DNA of 64,000 nt, from the NCBI RefSeq assembly GCF_013032005.1, contig NZ_WQBE01000001.1, forward strand, positions 434,001 to 498,000, given 5' to 3'. The translations under genes and the position numbers were made by a program. The notes under the pieces were generated by a model. That model worked only from the letters and a program-made list of their open reading frames with translations. It was not told where the DNA came from and ran no database searches. Of this stretch, positions 1-8,826 are shown piece after piece. Each line of letters opens with the position of its first letter. Position 1 is the first letter of the stretch. Origin of the DNA: Ruegeria atlantica. Lineage in GTDB: Bacteria; Pseudomonadota; Alphaproteobacteria; Rhodobacterales; Rhodobacteraceae.

Positions 1-260
1 CAATCCAGCTCGTTCATGTCGTAGGTCGAGAACATCTCCATCGGGCCGCGGCCCAGATCCATGGTGTTGCCATTGATGGCGATGTCGCGCGGAAACCGTC
101 CATGAACGCTGTCGTATTTCAGCAGATGAGCCGAAGTTTCCAGCGGCCCGGTCGCGTTGACCTTGATAACTTCGATATCGTTCCGGCCTGACGCTGCAAT
201 ATGCGACAGGGTACAGCGGCCGATACGGCCAAAACCATTGATGCCGACCTTTATGGTCAT
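1..260 (-). CDS. gap: Glyceraldehyde-3-phosphate dehydrogenase, N-terminal part (runs off the window)
   Basis: Only the first 86 codons are present; the gene continues past the left edge. The N-terminus carries the dinucleotide-binding Rossmann motif GINGFGRIGR at residues 6-15, followed by a GAPDH-type stretch (HLLKYDSVHGRF) near residues 46-57. The family converts glyceraldehyde 3-phosphate to 1,3-bisphosphoglycerate with NAD(P)+ in glycolysis or gluconeogenesis. The start is the ATG whose complement is at 258-260, preceded on the minus strand by GGAGAC. The gene faces away from a DUF808 gene, and a striking inverted repeat lies about 90 bp upstream (348-378), probably a sugar-metabolism operator. 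Whether this is the NAD or NADP isoform cannot be judged from the fragment. Confidence 0.93.
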   Translation of the reverse strand, partial: MTIKVGINGFGRIGRCTLSHIAASGRNDIEVIKVNATGPLETSAHLLKYDSVHGRFPRDIAINGNTMDLGRGPMEMFSTYDMNELD

Positions 261-346
261 GTGACGTCTCCAAATGCGCTTGCCTTGCAGGCCATATAGC
301 CGCGATTGGTGAATCTCAAAAGAGCAAAAGCGGCATATTTTTAATG

Positions 347-380
347 TGTTAGCGCAAACTTCGTACGATTGCGCTAACGC
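347..380. promoter_or_regulatory. Double GTTAGCGC-type operator upstream of gap
   Basis: GTTAGCGCAA at 348-357 and TTGCGCTAAC at 369-378 form perfect 10-bp inverted arms separated by 11 bp. Each arm with its flank is also a one-mismatch version of the palindrome TGTTAGCGCTAACA, so this may be two adjacent operators. That palindrome resembles the site of CceR, a LacI-family regulator of central carbon metabolism in Rhodobacterales (family knowledge). Binding here is inferred. The element lies between gap (minus) and the DUF808 gene (plus), so it could act on either. Confidence 0.6.
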
Positions 381-441
381 TTGCACTGGCTGTAAGATTG
401 GGTAGGTTCCTGAGGCGGCAGGTGACAGGAAAGGTAGCGCG

Positions 442-1404
442 ATGAGCGGTCTTTTGGCTCTTTTGGATGACGTGGCGGGGATCGCCAAGGTTGCAGCGGC
501 GTCGGTGGACGACGTGGTGGCGGCGGCGGGAAAGGCCGGGGCCAAGACGGCAGGGGTGATTATTGACGATGCAGCCGTCACTCCGAAATACGTTCAGGGT
601 TTTGCGCCTGCGCGCGAGTTGCCAATCATCTGGCGGATTGCGCGTGGATCGGTATTCAACAAGATCGTGCTGTTGCTGCCTGTGGCCCTTTTGCTGGCCA
701 ATTTTGCGCCCTGGCTTATTACGCCGCTGCTTATGATCGGTGGGTCTTACTTATGCTTCGAGGGGGCTGAAAAAATATTTCATGTTCTGTTTCCACATGG
801 CAGCCATGCCATTGATGAAGACATGAACGTGCGCGACCCTGGCCATCTAGAGGAGCAGAAAGTCAAAGGTGCGATCAAAACGGATTTCATCCTGTCCGCT
901 GAAATCATGACCATCGCACTGGCCGCGATCGAGGCGCCGAATCTGTGGATGCAGGCGGCGACTCTGGCGGTTGTGGGCATCGGGGTGACGGTGGCCGTCT
1001 ATGGCTCGGTCGCGTTGATCGTGAAGATGGATGATGTCGGATTGTTTCTGGCAAACAATGCCCCGACACCTGTCGGGCGCGGGCTGGGGCGTGGATTGGT
1101 CAAGGCAATGCCCGGTGTGATGAAGACCCTGTCTATTGTTGGGACCGCGGCGATGCTGTGGGTCGGCGGGTCGATCATCATTCACGGGATGGAAGTTCTG
1201 GGCTTCGGCTGGCTGGGCCATCACATCCACGACTGGGCATATGCGATTGGGCTTTCCGTGTCAGACGGCTGGGTAGGGGCTGTCGAATGGATTTCCAAAG
1301 CAGCAATGGATGGTGTGTTTGGTCTGGCGTGGGGCTTTGTTCTGATTCCTGTAGCCACCAAGGTGATCGGGCCATTGCTATCAAAGAAGACCGCAACACA
1401 TTGA
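442..1404 (+). CDS. DUF808 family inner-membrane protein (YedI-like)
   Basis: A 320-residue protein with the typical DUF808 opening (MSGLLALLDDVAGIAK) and several hydrophobic segments, roughly residues 75-105, 150-190, 225-255 and 285-310, so it should sit in the inner membrane. The length is normal for the family, whose biochemical function is not established. The ATG is preceded by GGAAAGG. It is transcribed divergently from gap and convergently with tkt, and the two convergent genes share a strong hairpin terminator at 1416-1439. Confidence 0.85.
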   Translation: MSGLLALLDDVAGIAKVAAASVDDVVAAAGKAGAKTAGVIIDDAAVTPKYVQGFAPARELPIIWRIARGSVFNKIVLLLPVALLLANFAPWLITPLLMIGGSYLCFEGAEKIFHVLFPHGSHAIDEDMNVRDPGHLEEQKVKGAIKTDFILSAEIMTIALAAIEAPNLWMQAATLAVVGIGVTVAVYGSVALIVKMDDVGLFLANNAPTPVGRGLGRGLVKAMPGVMKTLSIVGTAAMLWVGGSIIIHGMEVLGFGWLGHHIHDWAYAIGLSVSDGWVGAVEWISKAAMDGVFGLAWGFVLIPVATKVIGPLLSKKTATH

Positions 1405-1415
1405 AATGAAAATAA

Positions 1416-1439
1416 AAAGGGCGGCTGATGCCGCCCTTT
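1416..1439. terminator. Bidirectional hairpin terminator between the DUF808 gene and tkt
   Basis: AAAGGGCGGC (1416-1425), loop TGAT, then GCCGCCCTTT (1430-1439): a perfect 10-bp stem with A/T ends, placed exactly between two convergent genes. It can serve both strands. Confidence 0.85.
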
Positions 1440-1461
1440 GCCTTATTCTTCGTGTGCTGGA

Positions 1462-3486
1462 TTATAGTCCCAGTAATTCCTTGACCTTAGCAACGGTCGC
1501 CTCGGCAGTGATGCCAAAATGCTTGTACAGCTCATTCGCCGGAGCGGACGCGCCGAAGCTGGACATACCGATGAAGCCGGCCTTGGCTTCGCGGCCACGC
1601 TCACCCAATAGCCAGCGATCCCAGCCACCGGCGCGAACGGCGGCTTCGATACCGACGCGGACCGGACCACCGGGCAGAACGCGCTTGCGATAGGCTTCGT
1701 CCTGCTGTGCGAACAACTCCATACAGGGCATGGACACGACGCGAGTACCGATGCCTTCAGCCTCAAGCATCGCTTTGGCTTCCATAGCCAAAGAAACCTC
1801 GGAACCCGTTGCGATCAGGATGGCCTGACGTTTGCCTTCGGCATCAGCCAGCACATATGCGCCTTGCGCGGTCAGGTTCTTGGCTTTGTGTTCCGTGCGT
1901 ACGGTCGGAACGCCCTGACGGGTCAGCGACAGAACGGAGGGGCTGTCCTTGAACGTCAGGGCTAGTTCCCACGCTTCGGCGGTTTCCACAGAATCTGCGG
2001 GGCGGAACACATAGGTGTTCGGGGTCGCGCGCGAAATTGCCAGATGCTCGACCGGCTGGTGGGTCGGACCGTCTTCGCCCAGACCGATCGAGTCGTGAGT
2101 CATCACGAAGACCGAAGGAACCTTCATAAGCGCTGCCAGACGCATGGACGGACGGGCATAGTCGGTGAACGCCATGAACGTACCGCCATAAGGGCGAATG
2201 CCGCCGTGCAGGGCCATACCGTTCATTGCTGCAGCCATGCCGTGTTCGCGGATTCCGTAATGGATGTAACGGCCCTTACGATTTTCCGGTAGGAAGACCC
2301 CCATATCGGCTGATTTGGTATTGTTCGAACCGGTCAGGTCAGCCGAACCGCCCACGGTTTCGGTCATGATCGGGTTCACGACATTCAGAACCTTTTCGGA
2401 CGAAGCGCGAGTGGCCAGTTTCGGTTGATCTTCCGAGATCTGCTTTTTGAACGCGCGGATCGCACCGGCCAGTTTTTTGGGCGCTTCAAACGCATAGGCG
2501 CGGTTGAATTCGGCTTGCTTGCGTTCGGACAACTGCGCGAAACGTTCTTCCCAAGCCGTACGCTCGGCGACGCCGCGGGAACCGATGGCCTCCCATGCGG
2601 ATTTCACTTCGGCGGGCACATGGAACGCGTCATGCGGCCAGCCATAGCCTTCTTTCGCAGCCTTCAGTTGGTCCTGATCGGTCAGCGCGCCGTGACCTTT
2701 CGAGGTATCCTGAGCCGCGTGACCCAATGCGATGTGGCTTTCGCAGGCAATCATGGTCGGTTTATTCGACTTTTTTGCCTGTACGATGGCTGTGTCGATG
2801 GCTTGCGGATCATGCCCGTCAATCTCGATTACGTGCCAGCCCGAGGCTGCGAAACGGCGCACCTGATCGGTGCGATCAGCCATATCGACGGTGCCGTCGA
2901 TTGTGATGTTGTTGTTGTCCCAGAAGACGATCAGCTTGCTCAGCTCATGACGACCGGCCAAGGTGATTGCCTCTTGGCTGACGCCTTCCATCAGGCAGCC
3001 GTCGCCGGCGATCACATAGGTATAGTGATCCACAACCTTCTTGCCATAATGCGCGCGCTGGATTTCTTCGGCCATGGCAAAGCCCACCGCGTTCGAGATG
3101 CCTTGGCCCAGCGGGCCGGTCGTGGTTTCGATGCCATCAACCAGGAAGTTCTCCGGGTGACCAGCTGTCTTTGCACCCAACTGGCGGAAGTTCTTGATTT
3201 CCTCAAGGGTCACGTCGCCGTGGCCGGTCAAATACAGCAGCGAATAGATCAGCATCGAACCGTGACCCGCCGACAGGATAAACCGGTCGCGGTCAGGCCA
3301 ATTCGGGGCCGAGGCGTCGAATTTCAGGTGCTTTTCGAACAGCACGGTCGCAACGTCGGCCATGCCCATCGGCATACCGGAATGGCCGGAATTGGCGGCG
3401 GCGACGGCGTCAAGGGTCAGGGTGCGGATGGCCGCAGCTTTGTCCCAGTGTTCGGGGTTTGCATTGCGCAGCGCAGTCAGGTCCAC
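1462..3486 (-). CDS. tkt: Transketolase
   Basis: A 674-residue thiamine-diphosphate enzyme that moves two-carbon ketol units between sugar phosphates in the pentose phosphate pathway (and the Calvin cycle where present). Visible hallmarks are the ThDP motif GDGCLMEG near residues 155-165 and the transketolase signature [14 protein letters not shown] near 463-478, plus a C-terminal domain of normal length. The start is a GTG at 3486 preceded by AAAGGA; no better ATG lies nearby. It stands alone on the minus strand, with a 234-bp gap upstream to the divergent coiled-coil/zapA operon. Its closeness to gap fits a central-carbon neighbourhood, but the gap-type operator is not repeated in its upstream region. 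Confidence 0.96.
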   Translation of the reverse strand: MDLTALRNANPEHWDKAAAIRTLTLDAVAAANSGHSGMPMGMADVATVLFEKHLKFDASAPNWPDRDRFILSAGHGSMLIYSLLYLTGHGDVTLEEIKNFRQLGAKTAGHPENFLVDGIETTTGPLGQGISNAVGFAMAEEIQRAHYGKKVVDHYTYVIAGDGCLMEGVSQEAITLAGRHELSKLIVFWDNNNITIDGTVDMADRTDQVRRFAASGWHVIEIDGHDPQAIDTAIVQAKKSNKPTMIACESHIALGHAAQDTSKGHGALTDQDQLKAAKEGYGWPHDAFHVPAEVKSAWEAIGSRGVAERTAWEERFAQLSERKQAEFNRAYAFEAPKKLAGAIRAFKKQISEDQPKLATRASSEKVLNVVNPIMTETVGGSADLTGSNNTKSADMGVFLPENRKGRYIHYGIREHGMAAAMNGMALHGGIRPYGGTFMAFTDYARPSMRLAALMKVPSVFVMTHDSIGLGEDGPTHQPVEHLAISRATPNTYVFRPADSVETAEAWELALTFKDSPSVLSLTRQGVPTVRTEHKAKNLTAQGAYVLADAEGKRQAILIATGSEVSLAMEAKAMLEAEGIGTRVVSMPCMELFAQQDEAYRKRVLPGGPVRVGIEAAVRAGGWDRWLLGERGREAKAGFIGMSSFGASAPANELYKHFGITAEATVAKVKELLGL

Positions 3487-3720
3487 GGGCGTTGTTCCTT
3501 TGGATTACAGGCAGATGTGGCGCTCAATACCATCCACCCTCCAAAGTGCAAGTAGAACCGGGATTTCTGATGAGGTAGTAGTTCAAGAAAGCTGCCCAAG
3601 TTGTTGAAAGCAAACAGTGGGTATTTTCCGCCTCGTTAGGTTAGACTAGGGCAAGACGTGGATGATATTGATTCGGAATATCCGCGATACAAGGAACCTT
3701 GGTTAAGAGGTGGCAGGGGC

Positions 3721-4518
3721 ATGAGCCAGATCGAAGAATTACATCGCCGTATTGTTGCTGCAATGGATCGGATAGGGACCGGCGTCGATACGCTGCGGGA
3801 TACGTCTCCGGTCAGCGGTGGTGCAGATGACGCTCTGCGGACGGCATTGGATGATGAACGTGTCGCCAATGCGCAGTTGGAAGAACGTCTGAAATCGCTG
3901 AAAGAGCGCCACGAACTAGAAGTCGACGCCATGCGTTCGGACATGGAACGGCTGCGGACCACGCCCGTTGAAAGCCCGGAAAACGGGGCATTGCGCGAGC
4001 AATTGGCAGAGGCGCAGGCAAAACTGGCCTCGGTTGAGGCCGCCCGCGCCGAGTTGGCCGCGGCTAAGGCCGCGCTGGAAAATCAGGATGAGGTTGAGGC
4101 GCTAAAGGCCGAAAATGCTCAGCTCAAGGCCGCCGCGGCTGCGACACAGGGTGTCGAAGCCGAAAACGCGCGCCTGCGGTCTGAACTGGCGGACAGCGAA
4201 CGCGTCGCCGAGTTGAGCGCCGAGCTGGATATGTTGCGCGCTGAGCGATCCAGTCACGGGGCGGCGATGTCCCGTCTGGATGACGATCTGCAACGCATGC
4301 GCAAGGCGAATGAACAGTTGCGGCAATCGGTGGATGAACTGCGCGCCGCCGCCGAAGACGGCGTGCCGGATGCTGATCTGCTTAACCGCGCAACAGTGGC
4401 CGAACTTGAGGCGACGCGCGCCGCACAAGCAACCGACGCTGCCGAAGCGCACGCAGTTCTGGCGCGGTTAGAGCCGTTGCTGTCGAAGGCGAAACTGGCA
4501 GAAGGAGAGGTTGAATAA
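3721..4518 (+). CDS. Coiled-coil protein upstream of ZapA, possible divisome partner
   Basis: About 265 residues from the ATG at 3721 (GAGGTGG upstream); an upstream in-frame GTG at 3658 would add 21 residues, but the ATG fits better. The sequence is almost wholly heptad-like, rich in Ala, Glu, Leu and Arg, and predicts long coiled coil from about residue 40 to 225 with no membrane segment. Its stop overlaps the zapA start (TAATG), so the two are translationally coupled. In Caulobacter a coiled-coil protein (ZauP) is encoded next to zapA and bridges ZapA to FtsZ filaments. The present protein is a candidate equivalent by position and architecture only. Confidence 0.65.
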   Translation: MSQIEELHRRIVAAMDRIGTGVDTLRDTSPVSGGADDALRTALDDERVANAQLEERLKSLKERHELEVDAMRSDMERLRTTPVESPENGALREQLAEAQAKLASVEAARAELAAAKAALENQDEVEALKAENAQLKAAAAATQGVEAENARLRSELADSERVAELSAELDMLRAERSSHGAAMSRLDDDLQRMRKANEQLRQSVDELRAAAEDGVPDADLLNRATVAELEATRAAQATDAAEAHAVLARLEPLLSKAKLAEGEVE

Positions 4519-4913
4519 TGCCCGAATTGACTATTCAAATCGGTGGCCGCGGCTTTGATGTCTCGTGCCAGGAGGGGGAAGAAGCGTTCCTGCATTCGGC
4601 TGCCAAATTGCTGGATGACGAGGCGCAAGTTTTGTCTGATCAGATCGGGCGCATGCCAGAATCACGGATGCTGCTGATGGCCGGGCTGATGCTGGCCGAC
4701 AAGGCCGCCGGAACCGATGACAAGATCAAGGCGCTCGAGGCAAAGCTGGCCGAGGTTGAGACCGAGCTTCGAACTCTCAGAAACATGCCACAGCCCGAGC
4801 CTGAGCGTATCGAGGTGGCCGTGGTACCTCCGTCAGTGACGGACACGCTGGCGGAAATAGCCGCGCGGGCCGAAGCCTTGGCATCCGTGATCGAGGAGAA
4901 GTCAGCGGGATGA
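4518..4913 (+). CDS. zapA: Cell division protein ZapA
   Basis: A 131-residue protein with the ZapA pattern: an N-terminal beta region (MPELTIQIGGRGFDVSC) followed by helices containing a DRMLLMAGLMLADK-like stretch (here SRMLLMAGLMLADK, residues 52-65) and a C-terminal coiled coil. ZapA binds FtsZ and bundles protofilaments at midcell. It overlaps the upstream coiled-coil gene by 1 nt and the downstream MliC-like gene by 4 nt, indicating a three-gene transcript. Length is normal for alphaproteobacterial members, which carry a C-terminal extension. Confidence 0.85.
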   Translation: MPELTIQIGGRGFDVSCQEGEEAFLHSAAKLLDDEAQVLSDQIGRMPESRMLLMAGLMLADKAAGTDDKIKALEAKLAEVETELRTLRNMPQPEPERIEVAVVPPSVTDTLAEIAARAEALASVIEEKSAG

Positions 4914-5263
4914 ACTCTGTAAAGACGGTCGCCTGCGCCGTGGCATTTGCTTTGCCCGGTGGCTTGGCTTGGGCTGAGATCGACATTCTGCCAGTGACAT
5001 TCACATGCCAGAACGGCGTGCCATTGGAAGTGGCCTATTTCAACGCGCCGGACGGGTCGAGTGCAGCAGCAATGATGGTAGACAACCAATTGGTCACTCT
5101 GCGTCAGGTCCAAAGCGGTTCCGGCATACGCTATGAATCCAGCGGAGGGACAGGGACGTACATCCTGCGCTCAAAAGGATGGGACGCAACGGTGAGCTTT
5201 CTGGCGACAGGATCGGATGCCGCCAGTGAGCAGGTCATTCTGGATAATTGCGTCAGCCGCTGA
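4910..5263 (+). CDS. Secreted MliC-family (C-type lysozyme inhibitor-like) protein
   Basis: A 117-residue protein with a signal peptide ending near AWA (residues 20-22), so it is exported to the periplasm. The mature part shows the MliC beta-barrel pattern: TFTCQNG (C33), a conserved VTLRQVQSGSGIRYES segment near residues 61-76, and a C-terminal Cys (residue 114) that can pair with C33. Family members bind and inhibit C-type lysozymes. No lipobox is present, so it is a soluble periplasmic form rather than the lipoprotein form. It overlaps zapA by 4 nt and converges with grxD, whose stop codon directly abuts its own. Confidence 0.75.
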   Translation: MNSVKTVACAVAFALPGGLAWAEIDILPVTFTCQNGVPLEVAYFNAPDGSSAAAMMVDNQLVTLRQVQSGSGIRYESSGGTGTYILRSKGWDATVSFLATGSDAASEQVILDNCVSR

Positions 5264-5626
5264 TCAAGCGTTTGCTTCGCGGATCTTGTCGGCTGCTTCT
5301 TTGTTGTAGCCGACACCGCTGTCGTCAAACAGCGTGTCCAACTCGCCAGACAGGGTCATCTCGGTGATAATGTCGCAGCCGCCAACGAACTCGCCTTTGA
5401 CATACAGTTGCGGAACGGTCGGCCAGTCGGAATAGTCCTTAATGCCCTGACGTACTTCGTCATCGGCGAGGACATTCACATCGGTGTAGTCCACACCCAT
5501 ATAGTTCAGCACACCGGCCACGCGGGACGAGAACCCGCATTGCGGCATCTCTTTGGTGCCTTTCATGTACAGCACCACGTCGTTGGCTTTGACTGTGTCG
5601 TCGATCTGGGTCTTAACGTCGGTCAT
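5264..5626 (-). CDS. grxD: Monothiol glutaredoxin, Grx4 family
   Basis: A 120-residue monothiol glutaredoxin with the CGFS active site at residues 30-33, the [20 protein letters not shown] glutathione-binding segment and the family C-terminus. These proteins bind a bridging [2Fe-2S] cluster with glutathione and form complexes with BolA proteins in iron-sulfur trafficking and iron sensing. The start at 5626 (MTDVKTQ) matches family length; a longer in-frame form would only add a basic tail. It overlaps the end of the upstream small membrane-protein gene by 14 nt and is the last gene of the bolA operon. Confidence 0.95.
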   Translation of the reverse strand: MTDVKTQIDDTVKANDVVLYMKGTKEMPQCGFSSRVAGVLNYMGVDYTDVNVLADDEVRQGIKDYSDWPTVPQLYVKGEFVGGCDIITEMTLSGELDTLFDDSGVGYNKEAADKIREANA

Positions 5627-5903
5627 CTTGCTTGTCCTCTTTGCCCGCATCGGGGGCCGCCGTTTCATTCTGTGACGGGTCGGGGTCCCATCCTTCTTCC
5701 TCTAACCGCCGGTGTTCGGCTTGCGCCAGGGCCAGCGGATCCAGCCCGTATCTTTCAATGCCGCCAACCTTGCTGATATTGTCCGGATCGGGACGCATAT
5801 CGGCGAGGTTACGTTTCCGGTTGCGTTTCACATAGGCTTCGATCAATGCGGCGGCAACTATCAATGCTGCGATTACACCTATCCAGAACAGCCAGCCATT
5901 CAT
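5613..5903 (-). CDS. Small single-pass membrane protein (unknown function)
   Basis: A 96-residue protein with one N-terminal membrane helix (about residues 4-24), a basic stop-transfer patch (YVKRNRKRN) and an acidic, disordered C-terminus, so N-out/C-in topology is likely. I do not recognise a named domain; a short [20 protein letters not shown] segment near residues 47-66 looks conserved-like. It overlaps the gene before it by 4 nt and grxD after it by 14 nt, so it is cotranscribed and translationally coupled within the bolA-grxD unit, which is the only hint about its role. Confidence 0.7.
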   Translation of the reverse strand: MNGWLFWIGVIAALIVAAALIEAYVKRNRKRNLADMRPDPDNISKVGGIERYGLDPLALAQAEHRRLEEEGWDPDPSQNETAAPDAGKEDKQDDRR

Positions 5904-6139
5904 TTTTTTGGGGACATTGCTTTAGTATATTGCCGAGGATCTCGAGGTATCGGCATTGCACTAACGCCACCTCCTTTACCCGAGTCTGTTGTAGACGCAA
6001 CTAAGCTCGCGTTCTGGCTGGGTGTTGCGCCGCGTTTCTGTTTGTATTTGGATTTGCCGAAAGTTGATTTCAGAATCAACACGAAACCGACACATGCCAG
6101 TAAACCGCTAATCGTGTAAATCCAGAACGTGATCGTCAT
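5900..6139 (-). CDS. Small membrane protein in the bolA-grxD operon (unknown function)
   Basis: A 79-residue protein with one N-terminal hydrophobic helix (about residues 4-24) followed by a basic and Ser/Gly-rich soluble tail. No family is recognised. Its start overlaps the bolA stop by 4 nt and its stop overlaps the next small membrane-protein gene by 4 nt. The tight coupling makes it a real gene despite its size. Two one-helix proteins side by side between BolA and its known partner Grx4 is an unusual arrangement. Confidence 0.65.
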   Translation of the reverse strand: MTITFWIYTISGLLACVGFVLILKSTFGKSKYKQKRGATPSQNASLVASTTDSGKGGGVSAMPIPRDPRQYTKAMSPKK

Positions 6140-6372
6140 TCAGGCACTTTCGTCGTCAACGCCAATGCGTGTAATTCTCCATCCGGGCCGTCCATCTTGC
6201 CTTTCAACGCAGCATAGACCGCGCGTTGTTGCTGCACCCGATTTTTCCCGCGAAAGCTCTCGTCCACGACCATGGCGGACATATGAACGCCGTCATGCCC
6301 GCCGACCTGAATTTCTGCATCCGGAAAGGCTTCGCGCAGCAGGTGTTCGATTTCGTGGGTGCTCATCGGCAT
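6136..6372 (-). CDS. bolA: BolA family protein
   Basis: A 78-residue BolA/IbaG-type protein. It shows the fold-defining GGHDGVHMSAMVVDESFRGK region (residues 23-42), the VQQQRAVYAAL helix and the HALALTTKVPE end. BolA proteins pair with monothiol glutaredoxins through a shared [2Fe-2S] cluster. The first ATG at 6372 is preceded at 8 nt by AGGAG; a second ATG two codons later is possible. It is the first gene of a four-gene minus-strand unit ending in grxD and follows purL, a neighbourhood common in alphaproteobacteria. Confidence 0.92.
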   Translation of the reverse strand: MPMSTHEIEHLLREAFPDAEIQVGGHDGVHMSAMVVDESFRGKNRVQQQRAVYAALKGKMDGPDGELHALALTTKVPE

Positions 6373-6456
6373 GTAGGTAACTCCTGAAGGTCTTTCTCAA
6401 GATGTAGAGCGCCCGGGCGGGGCGCGCAAGGGTGTGATAAGGGGCCTGAAACGACA

Positions 6457-6484
6457 ATACCTGCGCCAATATGGGCGCAGGTAT
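6457..6484 (-). terminator. Hairpin terminator after purL
   Basis: ATACCTGCGCC (6457-6467), loop AATATG, GGCGCAGGTAT (6474-6484): a perfect 11-bp stem starting 23 bp past the purL stop. The T tract on the minus strand is weak, so termination strength is uncertain. Confidence 0.65.
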
Positions 6485-6507
6485 CGCGAATTAGCTTCAA
6501 GATATGA

Positions 6508-8667
6508 TCAGGCCACGGCGGCGGCAAAGCTGTCGCGGAACGTGTCCGTCAACTCGGCCAGAGGGGCCTCGGAATTGCCGACTTTGACAACGTCACCAGT
6601 AAAGCGACCAACCGAGACCAGCGGAACACCGGCCTGACCTGCTGCGATCATCAGCGCCTCGGCCTGGTCAAAGTTGCAGGCGACCAGATAACGGGCCTGA
6701 TCTTCGCCAAACAAAAATTCGGTCGAGGCTTCGTCGAGGTGAACGCCGACACCTGCGGCTTCGGCCAGTTCAAAAGCCGCCAGGGCCAGGCCGCCATCAC
6801 CCAGGTCGGTGCAGGCCTTGATCATCTCGCGATTGGAGCGGATAAACTCACCATTGCGCTTTTCGGCGTCGAGATCGACATGCGGCGCGTCGCCGTCTTC
6901 GCGGTTGAACACTTCGGCCAGAAGGGCCGACTGACCCAGATGCCCATTTGTTTCGCCGATGACCAGCGCGACGTGGCCTTCGCGGACCTCGTTACCGATG
7001 ATTTCGTCGGTGTGGTCCAACAGGCCAACCGCGCCAATGGTCGGGGTAGGCAGGATCGCTTGACCGTCGGTCTCATTATACAGCGACACGTTGCCCGACA
7101 CGATGGGCATGTCCAGCGCGGCGACCGCAGCGCCGATACCCTGAATTGCGCCAACAAACTGGCCCATGATCTCGGGCTTTTCGGGGTTTCCGAAATTCAG
7201 GTTGTCGGTGGTGGCCAGTGGTTTTGCCCCAACGGCAGTCAGGTTGCGGTACGCTTCGGCGACGGCCTGCTTGCCACCCTCAACCGGGTTGGCGCGCACA
7301 TAGCGGGGGGTGACATCGCTGGTGAAGGCCAATGCCTTGTCTGTGCCATGCACGCGAACCATGCCCGCACCCAGACCCGGCGTGCGCGCGGTGTCGGCCA
7401 TGACCATGGTGTCGTATTGTTCGTACACCCATTGCTTGCCCGCATAGTTCGGCGAAGCGAGGAGGGCGCGCAGGCCGTCGATCGGGTCGATCTGCGGGAC
7501 CTCGGCCAGTTCTTCGGCTTCGGGCGTAAGCTCCCACGGGCGGTCGTATTCCGGTGCGGTGGAAGACAGCTTCGACAGCACAAGATCGGCTTTAACCTCG
7601 CCGTTATGGACAATCAGGAAGCGATCTTCGGCGATGGTCTCGCCGACAATGGCAAAATCCAGATCCCATTTCTCGAACACGGCGCGGGCTTCGGCCTCAA
7701 GCTCAGGCTTCAGGACCATCAGCATGCGTTCCTGAGACTCAGACAGCATCATCTCGTACGCTGTCATATCCTCTTCGCGCTGAGGGACGTTCTCCAGATC
7801 GAGGCGCACGCCCAGACCACCTTTGTCGCCCATTTCAACGGCGGAACAGGTCAGACCCGCCGCACCCATGTCCTGAATCGAAATCACGGCACCGGTTCGC
7901 ATCAATTCCAGCGTCGCCTCCATCAGGCGCTTTTCGGTGAAGGGGTCACCGACCTGAACGGTGGGACGTTTTTCCTCGATCGTGTCGTCGAACTCGGCCG
8001 AGGCCATGGTTGCACCACCAACCCCGTCGCGACCGGTTTTGGCACCCAGATAGACGACGGGCATGCCAACACCCGAGGCTGCCGAATAGAAAATCTTGTC
8101 ACTGTCGGCCAGACCTGCGGCAAAGGCGTTCACAAGGCAGTTGCCGTTATAGGCGGGATGGAATCGAACTTCGCCGCCGACGCAGGGTACTCCGAAGCAG
8201 TTGCCATAGCCGCCGATGCCTTCGACAACGCCATTGACCAGCTGGCGAGTCTTGTGGTGGCCGGGCTCGCCAAAGGACAGTGCGTTCATTGACGCAATGG
8301 GACGCGCACCCATTGTAAAGACATCGCGCAAGATACCACCAACCCCGGTCGCCGCGCCCTGATAGGGTTCGATGTAAGATGGGTGGTTGTGGCTTTCCAT
8401 CTTGAAAACAACCGCTTGCCCATCGCCAATATCAACGACACCGGCGTTCTCACCCGGACCGCAGATCACCTGCGGACCCGAAGTGGGCAGGGTGCGCAGC
8501 CACTTCTTCGAGGACTTGTACGAGCAATGCTCATTCCACATGGCGGAAAAGATGCCCAGCTCGGTGAAGGTCGGCTCGCGGCCGATGATCTCAAGGATCA
8601 TGTCGTATTCGTCGGGCTTCAATCCGTGGGCGGCAATCAGATCCGGTGTGATGGCGGGCTCTTGCAT
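6508..8667 (-). CDS. purL: Phosphoribosylformylglycinamidine synthase subunit PurL (small type)
   Basis: A 719-residue glutamine-dependent FGAM synthase II. It makes FGAM from FGAR and ATP in purine synthesis and works with PurQ (glutaminase) and PurS, both encoded at 27.2-28.1 kb. Hallmarks include [17 protein letters not shown] near residues 38-54, the ATP-site region [15 protein letters not shown] near 89-103, and the second-half motif [17 protein letters not shown]. The ATG at 8667 is preceded by AGGACAG; an upstream TTG in frame is less likely. A hairpin follows the stop. Confidence 0.96.
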   Translation of the reverse strand: MQEPAITPDLIAAHGLKPDEYDMILEIIGREPTFTELGIFSAMWNEHCSYKSSKKWLRTLPTSGPQVICGPGENAGVVDIGDGQAVVFKMESHNHPSYIEPYQGAATGVGGILRDVFTMGARPIASMNALSFGEPGHHKTRQLVNGVVEGIGGYGNCFGVPCVGGEVRFHPAYNGNCLVNAFAAGLADSDKIFYSAASGVGMPVVYLGAKTGRDGVGGATMASAEFDDTIEEKRPTVQVGDPFTEKRLMEATLELMRTGAVISIQDMGAAGLTCSAVEMGDKGGLGVRLDLENVPQREEDMTAYEMMLSESQERMLMVLKPELEAEARAVFEKWDLDFAIVGETIAEDRFLIVHNGEVKADLVLSKLSSTAPEYDRPWELTPEAEELAEVPQIDPIDGLRALLASPNYAGKQWVYEQYDTMVMADTARTPGLGAGMVRVHGTDKALAFTSDVTPRYVRANPVEGGKQAVAEAYRNLTAVGAKPLATTDNLNFGNPEKPEIMGQFVGAIQGIGAAVAALDMPIVSGNVSLYNETDGQAILPTPTIGAVGLLDHTDEIIGNEVREGHVALVIGETNGHLGQSALLAEVFNREDGDAPHVDLDAEKRNGEFIRSNREMIKACTDLGDGGLALAAFELAEAAGVGVHLDEASTEFLFGEDQARYLVACNFDQAEALMIAAGQAGVPLVSVGRFTGDVVKVGNSEAPLAELTDTFRDSFAAAVA

Positions 8668-8775
8668 CGTCTGTCCTGTTCTCAAGGTGGCCGAGATTGC
8701 GCGCCTTTTAGGGCAAGGGCGCGTCGGTGGAAAGGGTTAAGACCGGGGTCTGATGGTTTCCTGTGCCAATCCGAT

Positions 8776-8804
8776 GAAAAAAGGCCGCCCTGAGGGCGGC
8801 CTTT
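8776..8804 (-). terminator. Rho-independent terminator of the MscS-type channel gene
   Basis: On the minus strand AAAGGCCGCCC, loop TCA, GGGCGGCCTTT is followed by a T run (complement of 8776-8781). The 11-bp stem at 8780-8804 lies 22 bp past the channel gene stop. Confidence 0.88.
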
Positions 8805-8826
8805 GCATGTTTGTAGTGTCAGGTCG

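Noticed and set aside
2425-3555. 376-codon plus-strand frame opposite tkt
   Set aside because: Shadow of transketolase codons; no ribosome-binding site or family.
6739-8292. 517-codon plus-strand open frame opposite purL
   Set aside because: Fully antisense to purL, His/Gln-rich without a domain, a by-product of high-GC codon bias.
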